A stretch of 64,000 nt of DNA from Antitrichia curtipendula (Eukaryota > Streptophyta > Bryopsida > Hypnales > Leucodontaceae). The DNA is taken from NCBI GenBank assembly GCA_951230915.1, contig OX579637.1, forward strand, positions 28,706,001 through 28,770,000, in the 5' to 3' direction. The notes beneath the pieces were generated by a model. That model ran no database searches and had not been told where the DNA came from. It saw only the letters and a list, made by a program, of their open reading frames with translations. Position 1 is the stretch's first letter; each line of letters opens with the position of its first letter. The translations under genes were made by a program, and so were the position numbers. Positions 33,593 through 45,473 of the stretch are shown here, piece after piece.

Positions 33593-36500
33593 ACATTTTT
33601 GTTCTTTGTTTACGTGAACATCTTTTTGCGTAATAGTATACGTGTTGTAAGGCCCCTAGCATATGGTCATACTATATCTACACTAGCAATGGTGAGCAGT
33701 GTTTAGTAGTTTTGTTTTTCTTCTTCAATTCCACTTCTGTGGCTTCGTTTTATAATTTATACTTATGTACTGCAATTTTATATTGCTCTGGTTTTCAATA
33801 TATACTACCTTGCCTTTTTTGTTTAAAAATGAGGCCATTCATGCAAAATTTGGAAATCTTCATCAATATTTAATTCTGAACCGATGCAACCCAAACTATT
33901 TTCTGCTTCACTTATTCAAGTACATTGTTCAAAAATTTGTGATTCATCATTCTGGCCAATTGCCAGTTCAATGTGCCTAGAATTGAAATTGTACACTTCT
34001 CTACCTTGTATTGATGGTGAAGTAATGTCGTCCAACATTTCTAGAAAAAAAAACGTACGTCTTGTAACTTCTGCAATTCAATGAATAAGTAGGAAAACGG
34101 GTTCACAATACATATAAAAAAATTGAACCACAGATCTCTTGCTAGAACAATCTCACCAATGAAATTATTATATTTCAATTCCATCTTAGAGCTTTTAACA
34201 CATTAGTTCTTCCTTCAATCTTGAACTTACTTCTTCTTAACAACTTCTTAACAAGTGAAAATGAAGTTTGTTTGTTTTTTTAATTTACTAAACTCTGAAT
34301 TCAATTCTTCAACATAAAAAAATAATAGATTCAAAATCAGTATTGCCCAAATTCTAAGTTAATCCCTAAAGTCCCATTGTCCCCTTGGGGGACAAATGGG
34401 ATTTCGGGCAGGAACGTACATGCTGAATTTTTGTTCTGATTTTTAGAAACTTTTTTTGAAGAAAGAAAAATTGATTATCTTTGTGGGAATATAATTTTTA
34501 TTTCAATTGGTGCTCGGGAGCAAAAATTATACCACAAAAAGCCCCAAACCAAACTCGTCGGGCAGCACCAAAAAAATCACAGGAAGTCAAAAAAAAATTT
34601 AATTTTTTTTTTTCCTAAAATATTAAATTTCTATATACGTGTGAAGCTTTTATTCATTCTATTTGGACAAGTATTGAATTAGTTATGGACAATCCTGTTT
34701 TTTTGGCAATCTAAGCATTTTCTTGGAAAAATAACTTTTAGGATTCATTATTGAATGCAATTTTTAGAATTTTGAAAAAACAAACATTAGATAAGGTTGT
34801 TCTTTCTTGCTAGAACAATCTCACTGTTGGAATTATTGTGTTTCAATACAACCTTGGAGCTATTAATGATTTAGTTTTTTATTCAATCTTGGACCTACAT
34901 CTACTTAACAATTTTTTTAAGAATGAAAATCGAGTGTTTATTTTTTGAAATTTTTTTCATAAGTTCTCAACAAAATTTTAATACAAAAATTTTAAACTTG
35001 GAGTCCATAGAGTAAATTTTTGTTCCAAATGGCGACCAAAGTCAACTGAAATTGGAAAAAAAGCATTCAAAAACACTACTTTCCAACTACAAAATGCTGA
35101 TATCTTCCAATCCGTACGGTCAAATTTGATGAAATGTTTATCACATGATCTTAGACAAATGAAGTACAAGATCCTACAGTTTAATTTTTTTTTTAATTTT
35201 TTTTTGGTTTCTTGGATGAACGCAGCAGAAATGACAATTTTCAGTGGTTTCTGGCCAGAAAATAGCCTTGGGACTTTAGGGGTTAAGATGATTCAAAGCC
35301 AAAAAATATATTCAAGCAAGGTATAAAAAAAATCGCTTACTTCACTTTAAATGTAAATATCTTACAATGAACATGGTAGAACATTTTTCAATTTCTTCTA
35401 CACATTTATATACTAGTCTAGAAAAAGATCCTACGGTATGATTACTTAGATATGCCGGAACAAAAAATTAAAGTTGTCAACACCTTCGCCACCTTGCAAT
35501 AGAAGTGGTACTTTTGAGTGGTCTTTTTGAAAATAAGGCCTTCGGACTTCAGCGGTTAACTTAAGTTTTCTAGCAATACTAAGTTATAAGCTTTGAATCC
35601 AAATAATAAATAACTGAATTTAGAACGTGTAGGAAAATGAAATTAATTTGTGCAATTTTTTTTTAATGCTCAAAATTATTTTTAAGTTGAAGTCCATACG
35701 AGCTTGAAATTTTTTTTAATACTTATATTAGCAAGATAGAATTAAAACTCACTAATTCCTAAGGTAGCAAGCCAAAAAATGATTGTCCAAAAACCAAGAT
35801 CCTCCATATCTTTCACATCATTTAATATCAAAATAGAATTAATCAAAACTTTTCATGTAGCAAAGAATATAATGTATGAGAAAATCTATTTGAAACAAGA
35901 AAGAAAATTTAGGTCAATTATATCTATTACTCTATTAGTGTCTAGTCTCATTGGTTTTTAAATTCTTTGGCATAAGTCTTACTTCTTTAGAACTTATTCA
36001 AATTAGAAAAATATATTACTAAAAAGATGATATGTTCAGATATTCTTCAAGAAAGTTCCAAGATATATTTACAAAATTGAAAGCACATGTATTTGGAGTT
36101 TTGCACAGAATCCTTTTTATCCATCAAGAGACTAAACGTTCTTTTATAAGTTATCATCTTTATTTTTTAATTTGGAAATTTTCAAATAAAAGAGCAAAAG
36201 ACAAGTTAGACCAACTCATAAGCTTTTCCTTCCTTCAAGGTCCGCAAAATAAAACTCTTTATTTTAACTTTCATCAGTGTCATTTGGAATTCCGCAGTTC
36301 AAATTTTCTTTAATCTGTACCAACTACCAAGCTATCAATATAAACAATCTAAAAAAAATAATTAATTTTTTTTGGTAATTTTTTTATGCGCTCTCCAATT
36401 TCACAGCAAATCTTTGAAAATCTGCTCTAACGTCTACAATATTTTTGGAGAAATGAAACAAACTTTCACAACTGCAGTATGGGGGGTGCGGTGCCATCAT

Positions 36501-36846
36501 TCCTATAATATTCATGCCAAAATTTCAAATTATTGTATCAATGGAGCATGAAAGAATTATCAGAAGTACCAAACTAAACTCCATAGTCCTTCAAGGATTA
36601 CAATTCATATCTATAAAAGTTATCTTCATTTTGTTATCAAAATTCTTTTTTAACACAAACATTACAACTCAAGTTTCATAGATCCTTTGAAATTTAGAGC
36701 TCTACACTTCTCATAAAATGTCTTCACCCCCATATGGGGCAACATGCCAATTAAGAAGTTTCATACACACGCCATAAAAAAGAAATATAAACACTTTTGA
36801 ATGAGAAAATATTATATTTATTTATTTACTCAAGGTAACTGATAGT
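33593..36846. other. E1 interior: AT-rich, dispersed repeats, no gene
   Basis: Gene-free. Holds two direct copies of a dispersed repeat (about 34.13-34.27 and 34.80-34.93 kb) whose inverse copies lie at 40.73-40.87 and 51.63-51.79 kb. Next to the first is the hairpin TCCCATTGTCCCC/GGGGACAAATGGGA (34.37-34.42 kb). The rest is homopolymer-rich AT sequence with chance frames. Confidence 0.5.
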
Positions 36847-37853
36847 CTAACATCCAAAACAGGGGTCGGCAAAATGTAAAATTCCCACTCTGCTCCTATG
36901 AGTACCACTAAATGCTAAAAAAAAAGTCGCTTTCAATGGGACCCGGCCCCATTGCGTCCACTCTGCCTCTGTTTTTCCTATGGTACTCATTTGAAACTTC
37001 CGCCATGCCTTGTGAAAACAAAATTCAGATTCCAAATGGCGTAGCGATTCTTGTACCGCCATTGCATTCATGGAGTGTAGCTTCACCAATGAACAAAGCC
37101 TTGCCACTTCTTCAGCACTGGTACTTGGCTCATGTTCAACAGCGGCGATGCAATATTCTTTTTCTTTTTTCTTTATTGCTACATCTAGGTCTCGCCTTTC
37201 ATTCTCGTAAATCCAAAGTTCACGTTCCAGGAGATCGCGCTTTGATTGCCATACCACATACTCATCCATGTAGTGCACCCTTCCACTTTCACGTTGCCTG
37301 AAATAAAAGTCGCGTTTTTTTTTCAAATCCTTCAAGTACTTGTCGTTTTCTTTGATGCTTTTTGTTACTCCCTCCAACTGCTTCTTCAAATCATCTACGA
37401 CAACGGGACCCACTTGTACTGAGAGTTCATTCTCATTTAATTGACGGAGTTCGTTCATCTTCTCACGCAAAGCAAATCTTACACTTGCCGCTTTGACACT
37501 CAACAACTCTATGTCGTCTTCCGAATCGCTTCCAACAACGCTGCGTTTCCGCTCTAGAACAACATGTTCCACTTCCATAGGCCCTGCATCTTCCATGCCT
37601 TGCACATCAACGTGAAATACTGTGATGGGCTCGTCAACCTTCATTTTTCCCTTCCTATCCATTTCCAAACCCAAAGCCTTGTTCATGACTTCCATGAGAA
37701 GGTCGTCATCGTCACTGTGGAAAGAATATCCATCGTATTCATGGGTGTGTTCATCTTTGCTAGAAGTCGCCGACCATACTACATTTTCATTAGAAATGAA
37801 AAACTTCCCAGGCTTTGCCGATGTCACCGATTCCTTCACATCTGGCGCTACAT
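36847..37853 (-). CDS. Coiled-coil protein carried by E1, terminal exon
   Basis: Open from an acceptor at 37854 (TTTTGGGCAG) to a stop at 36847, about 335 codons with no interruption. No ATG at the start, so at least one 5' exon is missing; it could lie beyond the internal GC-rich array. N-terminal third acidic (DGYSFHSDDDDLLMEVMNKA, GSDSEDDIELLSVKAAS). Middle third a long coiled coil (REKMNELRQLNENEL through KKQLEGVTKSIKENDKYLKD and ERRDLDVAIKKKEKEYC). C-terminal end KAWRKFQMSTIGKTEAEW then GILHFADPCFGC. Arranged convergently with the RING gene. Not recognised; no nuclease or transposase motif seen. The only long uninterrupted E1 gene segment. Confidence 0.5.
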
Positions 37854-37914
37854 CTGCCCAAAAACAACCATCCGGAAACAGATATTGGTTAATATGATAA
37901 CATATATAGATATA

Positions 37915-38285
37915 TAATCATCGCCCCATCCGCATGCGCCCTTTGAGACGAAAAATGTCTTTCCAAGGACAATGGATATTTCTCCTATGTGCGGTCGCCC
38001 CACCATGTGTAGTCGCCCCTACACCTGCGGTCGCCCCATTTGCATGCGCCCCTTGAGTGGAAAAACATCTTTCCAAAGACAATGTGTGTTTCTCCTATAT
38101 GCGGTCGCCCCTCTACCCGCAGTCGCCCCATCCGCATGCGCCCTTTGAGAGAAAAAATGTTCTACTAAGGACTATGTGTATTTTTCTTATGAGCCATTGC
38201 CCCACCACCCGCGGTCGCCCCATCTGCATGGCGCGGTTGCCCCACCACTTGCAGTTCCTCCATCTACATGCGCCCTTTGAGGAAA
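37915..38285. repeat. E1 internal GC-rich array
   Basis: Three to four degenerate units of about 90-130 bp, each with CCGCATGCGCCCTTTGAG followed by AAAAATGTCTTTCCAAGGAC and TGCGGTCGCCCC. Same CGGTCGCC vocabulary as the subterminal arrays, placed between the coiled-coil exon and the AT-rich array, possibly within the missing 5' part of that gene. Confidence 0.75.
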
Positions 38286-38399
38286 AAAAATGTCTTTTAA
38301 AAAAGATTATCTTTTTGTATTATCAATGTTTGTGCTCTTGAGCTCACCCTACACACACAAGCCCCTTGAAGGGGCCATAATTTTTTTCAAAGACTAAAG

Positions 38400-41300
38400 A
38401 ACCAATCCTCTATAGAAATTAATTATGAGTTATTTGTCACTTTGATTTTAAATATAATAAATAAAGGGTGGGGATTCAAGGAAGATCTTTTCCTATTATT
38501 TGTAGGAGTTTACAAAAATTCATTCTACTCATGTACTATTTGTGCCAACAGTTTTAAAAAATTAACTAAATTAGATGGAGGTTTAAGTGAGAATTTCTTT
38601 TTTAAATTATTTTTACAATTTTTAAAGACTCTTTGTAATCAAGAATTATTTGTGACTTTGATTTAAACATAAAAATATTAGATGGAACTGAAATCAAGAC
38701 TTCTCAATTTATGTTTTGCAATTTTAAATAGTCCTCTTAATCATAAATTGTTGAATGTTTTTGGATTTTTTTAAAGTAGAGATATAAGTAAGAATTTATC
38801 TGTTTATTTTTTTACAATTTTCAAAAACCCTTTATCATGAATTATTTGTCACTTTGAGCTTGTGAATAGAAAATAATGTTTGGATATTTAAGTAAAAGCT
38901 TTCTCATTTATTTTTTGGAATTTTCAGAGACTCATTCTACTCAAGGATTATTTGTCACAGTGATTTAATAATAAAATGTAAAAGATAGAGATTTTAGTAA
39001 TAACTTTCTTGTGTTTTTTTTGCAATTCCCTAAACTTCTTTTTTTTCTTAAATAATTTGTTATCTTGATTCAATAAACAAAAAATGAAGGGTGGAGATTT
39101 AATTAAGAATTAATTCTCCACTTATTTTTTGGAATTCTCAAAGATATATTCTACTCAAGTATTACTTATCACACTTCTTTAAGAATAATAAATAAAAAGC
39201 GGAGATTTAAGTAAGAACTTCCTTATTTATTTTTTGCATTTCTCCAAGATTCTTTTTCATCATGAATTATTTTTTAGTCTGATTTTATAAATAAAAATAG
39301 AGGGTGGAGATTTAAATAAGAATTTTTTAAATTATTTTTAGAAAATATCAAAGATTTATACTTCTTGAGTATTATTTCATTGTTATTTTGACTTAATAAC
39401 TAAGAATAAAGCATAAAAATCTACTATACCTTATATGAGGTATAGAAGATTTATTAATGAGGTTTGTTTGGTTTGTTTAATTGTTAAGGTGAGATCTTTG
39501 GAACCATGCTCTCCCGATTACATTCTTAACACTAGTAGAAAACCTTGTTTCAGCCAACAAAAGCTAACTAACATTTTTTGTTTTTTGTGACAGAAAATAG
39601 AAAATTTGCATTTCCTGTGATACAATTTTCAAAAAATGTCAGCTAGCTCAAAATTTTGAGTGCAATATAATTTGTTTTTAGTGTTGTACCATCAGAAAGC
39701 TCTTTGTAAAGAAGGGTGCACAAACTTTGTTTCATGGCATTTGGACTCGCAACAAAAAGACTATTGAATTTGAAAGTTTTTATAAATTATAAAATTATAA
39801 AAACACTTTTATTTTTATTTTGGCTATAGCAATGGCATAAGGCACACTACTAGAGATTGAATTAAGAAACACTCTAGTTATTTTCTGAAATTTTCAAAGC
39901 TTCATTCTTTTTAAATTTTATTTGTCACATGGGTTTTATAATTAAAAATAAAGCATGGAATTTTATTTTTTTAAACTCCTGTTTATTCTTGTAATTCCCT
40001 AGGATATTTTATTTTCTTGAATAATTCATCACTTTGATTCTATAAATAAAAATAACATTTAAATAAAAACTTCATTATTTATTTTTTGGAAATTTCACAG
40101 ATTCATCCTATTCAATTATAATTTGCAACATTGATTCAGTAATAAATTAATAATGGATGACAAGTAGATTTAAGTAAGAATTTTTTCATTTATTTTTTTT
40201 CAAATTTCAAATAATAATCCTATTCATGTAGTATTTGTCATTTTGATTTAAAATAAAAAAATAAAAGATGGACAATTATTATAAGTATGAGCTTTTCCAT
40301 TTATTTTTTTAAATTCTTCAAGGCTCTTTATCATAAATTATTTTTTATTACTTTGATTTTATAGAAATAAAATTAAATGAAGATTTAAATAATAAAAATT
40401 CCTATTTAGTTTTTGCATTTCTTAAGAAGTCTTCCTAATTTTGAATTATTTATCACATTGATCTTTATTTTGCATATCTAACCATAGGATATTATACTAG
40501 ACTGGTATAAAATATGTGGAAGAAATTTCAAAAACTTTGACCATGCAGATTGCATGATATTTGCATTTAAAGTGAAGAAAACAAGATTTTTTGCACCTTG
40601 CTCAACTAGATGTTTTGGCTTTGACTTGTCTTAACTTTTGCACAAAGGATTTTGTTTTTTTTAATATTTACATTGAATAATTAAGCAAAAAATCTGGAAA
40701 AAAAATCCATCAAAAAAAAACTTAATTTTCATTCATTAAAATTGTTAAGTAGAAGTAGGTTCAAGATTGAAGAGAAAACTAAACCATTAATAGCTCAAAG
40801 ATGGAATTGAAACACAATAATAATCAATAGTGAGATTGTTTTAGTAAGCAAACTTAACCTTGCCTAGCAATTTTTTTGGAAAGATTGTAAAAATTGCATT
40901 CAAAAATGATTTCTATACGTCATATTCTTAAAAAGATGCTTAGATTACCTAAAAAACAAGATTGTCTATAACTTTCTCATCACTAGTCCAAAGAGAATAA
41001 ATCAAAACTTATAATGTAGACAAAAATATAATCTTTGAAAAAATAAAATAAAATAAAAAATTCAAATTTTTCAAATTTTTTTGTATTGCTTCTTGAATAG
41101 TTGAATTTCTTTTTGGACTTAGAACGGCATAAATTTTGCGAACTAAAATAAAAAATTTATTTACAAAAAACTAAGGTGATAATCTATCTTCAAAAAAAAA
41201 TTCAAAAAATCATGTAAGAAATGGAGGTTACAAAAGCCTATCCAAAGTCCCAAAAGTCCCCCGTAGGGACTTTGGGACTTTACAGGTTAAATAAAAACTT

Positions 41301-41700
41301 CCCTTTTTATTTATTTTATCTTTAAAAATTCTCCTAGACTCCATCTAATCATATATTATTTGTTAGTTTGATTTTACAAATAAAAAAATAAAAGATAGAG
41401 TTTTAAATAAGAACTTTTCCATTTTAAAAAAAAATAAATTATCCTATTTATGTATTATTTGTCATTCTAACCAAAGATTATAAAACAAAGGGTGGAGATT
41501 TAATAAACTTCCCCATTTATTTTGATGATTCTCAAAGACTTGTCCAAAGAATGTATTATTTGTCAATCATGTTGATATTTAAAATAAAATGTAAAGAATA
41601 TAAATTTAAGTAAATACATTTTTTTTATTCTTTGTAATTTTCAACTTGCAAAGATTCATTCTAATTATTTAAAATTTGTCATGTTAATTTTAAAATAAGA
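38400..41700 (-). repeat. E1 AT-rich tandem array, about 105-bp period
   Basis: Degenerate monomers with the anchor GAATTATTTGTCACTTTGAT (variants) near 38.43, 38.53, 38.65, 38.85, 38.95, 39.05, 39.16, 39.27, 39.37, then 39.92, 40.02, 40.12, 40.23, 40.34, 40.45 and again 41.36, 41.45, 41.56, 41.67 kb. Interrupted by unrelated blocks at 39.42-39.85 and 40.5-41.3 kb. It is the reverse complement of the array at 61.4-63.85 kb, as expected for the opposite end of a related element. No genes. Confidence 0.7.
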
Positions 41701-42503
41701 ATGAAAGGTGGAAGCCTATTATTTTTTACAATCATTGCTTTTTTGAAGGAGATTGGGCTTTCTTCTTCCCGAATTGTCCTTTTGCATGCACCCCTACAAG
41801 CATGGGCTTTATCCGCACACACTCTTTCGCCTACCCATAATTGCCCTTTGCACCCTAAAGTTGCCTTTTGTCCCCCCCAAATTATCCTTTGTCTATCCGC
41901 ACCCTAAAAAATGTTTTATACTATGGTAGAGAAGTGCACCAGTTGAGAATTGTAGAAAAAAGGAATATTTATATGGTTGGAGGATATTTCATTCTTTATC
42001 AGATTGGATTTACACTATGGCCAAGACTTGTTGGGTGGAGAACTTCAAGCAAGGATGAAAAAATGATATAGATGCTTATGTGGTAGCACTTTTTGGAAGA
42101 GGAGTTCTCATTGGTTAAGTTTCTCAGGTGGCCTCAACCCCAGACAAGAAATTTGACCTAAGAAAAATTCCAACTTCATGTATTATTAATTCATTGTCCT
42201 TTGGACTCCTTGCATGCGCCTCTTGCACCACCCGTAGTCGCCCCTTAATCTCTCGCATGCACCCCTTGCACCACCCACAGTCGCCCTTTGGCCTCCCCCA
42301 ATTTCTCATTGTCCTATCCGCAGTCGCCCTACATGCAGTCGCCTCTTGACCTTCCTGCACACGCCCCTTGCCCTACTCGCAGTCGCCCCTTGACCTTCCT
42401 GCACGCACTTTTGCCCTACCTGCAATCGCCCTACCCACGGTTGCCCTACTCGCGGTCACCCTTATATGTAGTCACCCCTACCCGCGGTCGCCCTCTACTT
42501 GGA
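41701..42503. repeat. E1 right GC-rich subterminal array
   Basis: From about 41.75 kb, degenerate TGCATGCGCC, CGCAGTCGCCC and CCTACCCGCGGTCGCCC words grade outward into the right inverted repeat. Counterpart of the left array in inverse orientation. Open frames here are low-complexity. Confidence 0.65.
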
Positions 42504-42705
42504 ATCGACCGTCCCCGTTACACCCGTATGCGCCCCTAAATGTGCCACGCGAACGCCACACGGCATCCACGTAGCTTCGATAAAAGGGGGATAATTTTTT
42601 GAAAAGTCAAAGGTAAATTTGACTTTATTGGACGTCGCGGAGGGTCTACTAGACGTCGCGTGACGTCTATCTGTCGCTATGTCGCCAGGTTTGGCAAAAC
42701 AACCC
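42504..42705 (-). repeat. E1 right terminal inverted repeat
   Basis: Read inward from 42705 on the minus strand: GGGTTGTTTTGCCAAACCTG, then the shared blocks AGTAGACCCTCCGCGACGTC and ATAAAGTCAAATTTACCTTT. It abuts TGACCTAAACTGGCTTC at 42706. Confidence 0.85.
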
Positions 42706-43605
42706 TGACCTAAACTGGCTTCAATCTAAATTGATCCCGACCTAAAATTGCAAATCAACTGAACTCATGCTCACCTTGATTGTCCTGGTAGGACTCTGGA
42801 TTTGTATGTAATTGAAGATTCCTCAGCCCTTACAATTCGGGAGTAAAAAGAAATCAATAGTTCCATGCATCATCCAGAAGCAATGGAGGTAATTAGTGAA
42901 ACAAATTACAACCTTCTGCTGAACCCAAAACTCTCAGACCACCAAGCACGGAGGAAGAAGCATTTGGAGTGCTTGACATCAATATCAACATCAACAACTT
43001 CAATCAGAACTCTCAGACCACCAAGCACGGAGGAAGAAGCAACTGGATTGCTCGACATCAATATCAACAACTTCAATTTCAGCAAACTAGACTAAAACGT
43101 AGTCCGTGGAAACCTCCAATGTGAAAGTATCAATCTTTAAAATACTCCATTAGCAAACATACTCTCCAAAATCGAGCAAGAAACTTGAGGCACATATTGA
43201 CACTTGTACAGACTAAGAATTCTGACTCCTAAACCACAACAACTCGTATGCACAACTGAAAAATTGAACTTCTTTCCCCCAATCGAGGAAGCGTCCATGC
43301 TCTCCTTTAGCATATCATGACCATTGAGGAAACATCGCTGCAACTCAAAGACAAAAAGAAACCTAAACCACAACATTCAATGAAACAACCCCAAAATCCC
43401 TAGAAAATGAAATTCGCTCTTCCTGCACCATGCAAGTAGTTCACGCATCTCTTTGTTCATGGATTTCAAAGAAATTTCCAACCCAAGTGCGCAATCAAGA
43501 GTTTCCACCCAATATAGAGATAAAACTCACCGATTAAACTTACTGTTAAAGCTCAATATTAAATTGTGAGCACCCGAGCATTCAAGTACACGGGCCATTC
43601 AATTT
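42706..43605. other. Gene-free spacer with small duplications
   Basis: Starts with TGACCTAAACTGGCTTCAAT, nearly repeated just before the second giant-element end (60437-60464). A 79-bp tandem duplication occupies 42931-43085 (unit starting CTCTCAGACCACCAAGCACG). A second short duplication (TATTAAACTGTGAGCACCCG) lies at about 43.56 and 43.62 kb, the latter overlapping the end of the next gene. No gene otherwise. Confidence 0.5.
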
Positions 43606-45473
43606 TCAAAACGAAATATTAAACTGTGAGCACCCGGGTACACAAGCCAAAATAATGCGGTATTTTTCAATGTCTTCATCAATTTCGTCCACATCATCTC
43701 TTGCTGTCCAGTTCACCATAATCTCCTCCGACTTCAATGTCTCGTTCACAGCTTGAACCGTAACATACTCCAACTACAAGCGTGTTTAATAAACATATTA
43801 GTTGCATTACAAATACAAGTAGCTTCACATATTGTTTAATGGCTTGGACCGGATGGTTATGCTTAGGAGACGTCTCAAATCAAATACCTCACCTGAGCCC
43901 AGAGAGCAGCCTTCGTCAACCACGCTTCTAGCTTCTTGTCTGTGACACCAGGTGCTGGAAATCGCAACGCTACACGATTCAAATCTCCGGAGTTCCACCA
44001 ATTCAACCACTTGACCTTGAACTGGGATTCAACAATTGCCGATGAAATCTTCTGGAGTTTTTCTAGTGACATTTCAGGCTTCTCGAATTAGCTCCAATGG
44101 TAATATATCTGAAATCAGGTTTTCTGAAGGACTCATTGGTTAATAGTCAAAATGGAGACTTGTCTTCATTTTTGTAATTTAATCATTTTCAGTCAAGTCC
44201 AAACAATATCATGGTCATGGATCAAATATAGACTAAGATAAGGAGCTAGGAGTTTCAAAAATATACTTCAAAAGTACCCATTATCATTTCCACTTTTAAT
44301 GCAGAGAAGAATCTCACACTTCCATGAAGCCTATTAGAAGTGCATAGAGTGCACATTCACCGTGATATGAATTTGACAACAAATTGAGTGAAAATGAGGA
44401 CAAAGTAGTTTGCTTACCGCTTCCAGGAACTTGGGGCCATGCTTGGCATTTACTATGCTTATCATTCTTTCAAACTCTGATCGATAGGACTTCACTTTTG
44501 CCTGTGAGGCACTTTCCATTGCATCTTGTATACCACGAGCACTACAGTCTGCCTTTGCTGTCTTTTCCATGTACAATCTAGCGGCTTCATCCGCAGCGGC
44601 GGAGACATCTTGCTACCCATATGACATCACAAATTGGACACCACTCCATGAATTATGGAAAAAACTTCAAAATAACATATTGGCGTGAAAACAAGTCTTA
44701 CCCGATTCAAGAATTTGATGAAGACAACTAAAGCCAATGGATACCATGGGTATGGCTTTGGTCGAGTCTCACAGGCTTTGTACTCATCCGCTGTGAGTAA
44801 CTCTTTGAAATTAGGTAGCTTTAAATTCCCATACAAACTTATGCGATGCAATTTGTGTACAAGGTTTGTTTTGACATGCGCATTCTCTGTGGACCTGGTA
44901 AATTATCCAAATTAGTTAGAGATTCACTCAAAAACGATTAAACAAAATTAACATAGAAGATCAATCATATTCACATACATATTTACATTGTTCATAGCAT
45001 TCAGAAGAATGCCAGTACTGCCCTTCGAAGTGAGGAATATATTATCCACCAAATAATGCCATTCTGCCTCATTTGAATGCAAACGTGAGATATACTTATT
45101 CCAGGCTTGATACCTATGGTTCCCATCCAAGATGAAGAACATATGGCCAAATAGAGAAGACAAGTGCACATTAGAGGATAATTGCTTCTCAAATGCTTCG
45201 TTCTCTTTAAGCCAGTGCAAGTCCCAACTCTCCGTAATTTTGTCAGTGATGAGCTGAGATTTCCCAACATCATCTGATATGGATACGTAGAACACACGAT
45301 CACCTTCGCGATAGCCATGGACAAACTCCGCCTCTAAATGCCTAACATCGGAGTGGAGAAGTGGTCGAACCAGTGGCATTGGAATCATGCTATAAAGTGA
45401 AATTCTCAAGTGAGAGGATTCGATTGGCTTGAACCGCAATTCTTGAATTATAGATATTGAATCAACAAGGCCT
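43606..45473 (-). CDS. Multi-exon gene with ParB/sulfiredoxin-like DGNHR motif
   Basis: Six minus-strand exons, about 350 codons, no stop and canonical borders throughout: 45473-44979 (donor GTATGT, phase 2), 44894-44702 (acceptor TTACCAG, donor GTAAGA), 44612-44418 (GGGTAG; GTAAGC), 44081-43893 (TTCGAG; GTGAGG) and 43767-43606 (GTTGGAG; stop TGA 43608-43606); the first listed may itself be split or have a 5' exon. The first segment has LRFKPIESSHLRISLYSMIP, LEAEFVHGYREGDRVF and FILDGNHRYQAW. The order (PIxxI, a turn-helix, then DGNHRxxA) resembles the ParB/sulfiredoxin fold, whose G-x-HR loop binds nucleotide phosphate. Later exons have WYPLALVVFIKFLNR and VKWLNWWNSGDLNRVALRFP. The fold is inferred from one motif. 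The start codon is unplaced: the frame opens after a TAA at about 45.48 kb. The best-preserved spliced gene here. Confidence 0.6.

Larger units (their letters stand above)
30352..42705. mobile_element. Giant TIR element E1, 12.35 kb, two convergent genes
   Basis: Bounded by inverted repeats of about 200 bp (30352-30553 and 42504-42705), more than 80 percent alike by eye. Inward from both ends come GC-rich arrays sharing the word GCGACCGCGGGTAGG, and on the right also a 105-bp AT-rich array. Cargo: a plus-strand RING-H2/coiled-coil gene (31119-33592) and a minus-strand coiled-coil gene (37853-36847) facing it. No transposase motif was recognised in either, so the element is non-autonomous or uses an unrecognised enzyme. 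No clear target-site duplication: left flank ACTCACAAGCA, right flank TGACCTAAACT. A diverged relative starts at 60465. Confidence 0.75.

Noticed and set aside
39531..39852. Small CACTA-like insertion starting CACTAGTAGAAAACC
   Set aside because: The left sequence resembles a CACTA end, but no inverted TTTTCTACTAGTG partner or 3-bp duplication was found; the other side reads CACACTACTAGAG in the same orientation.
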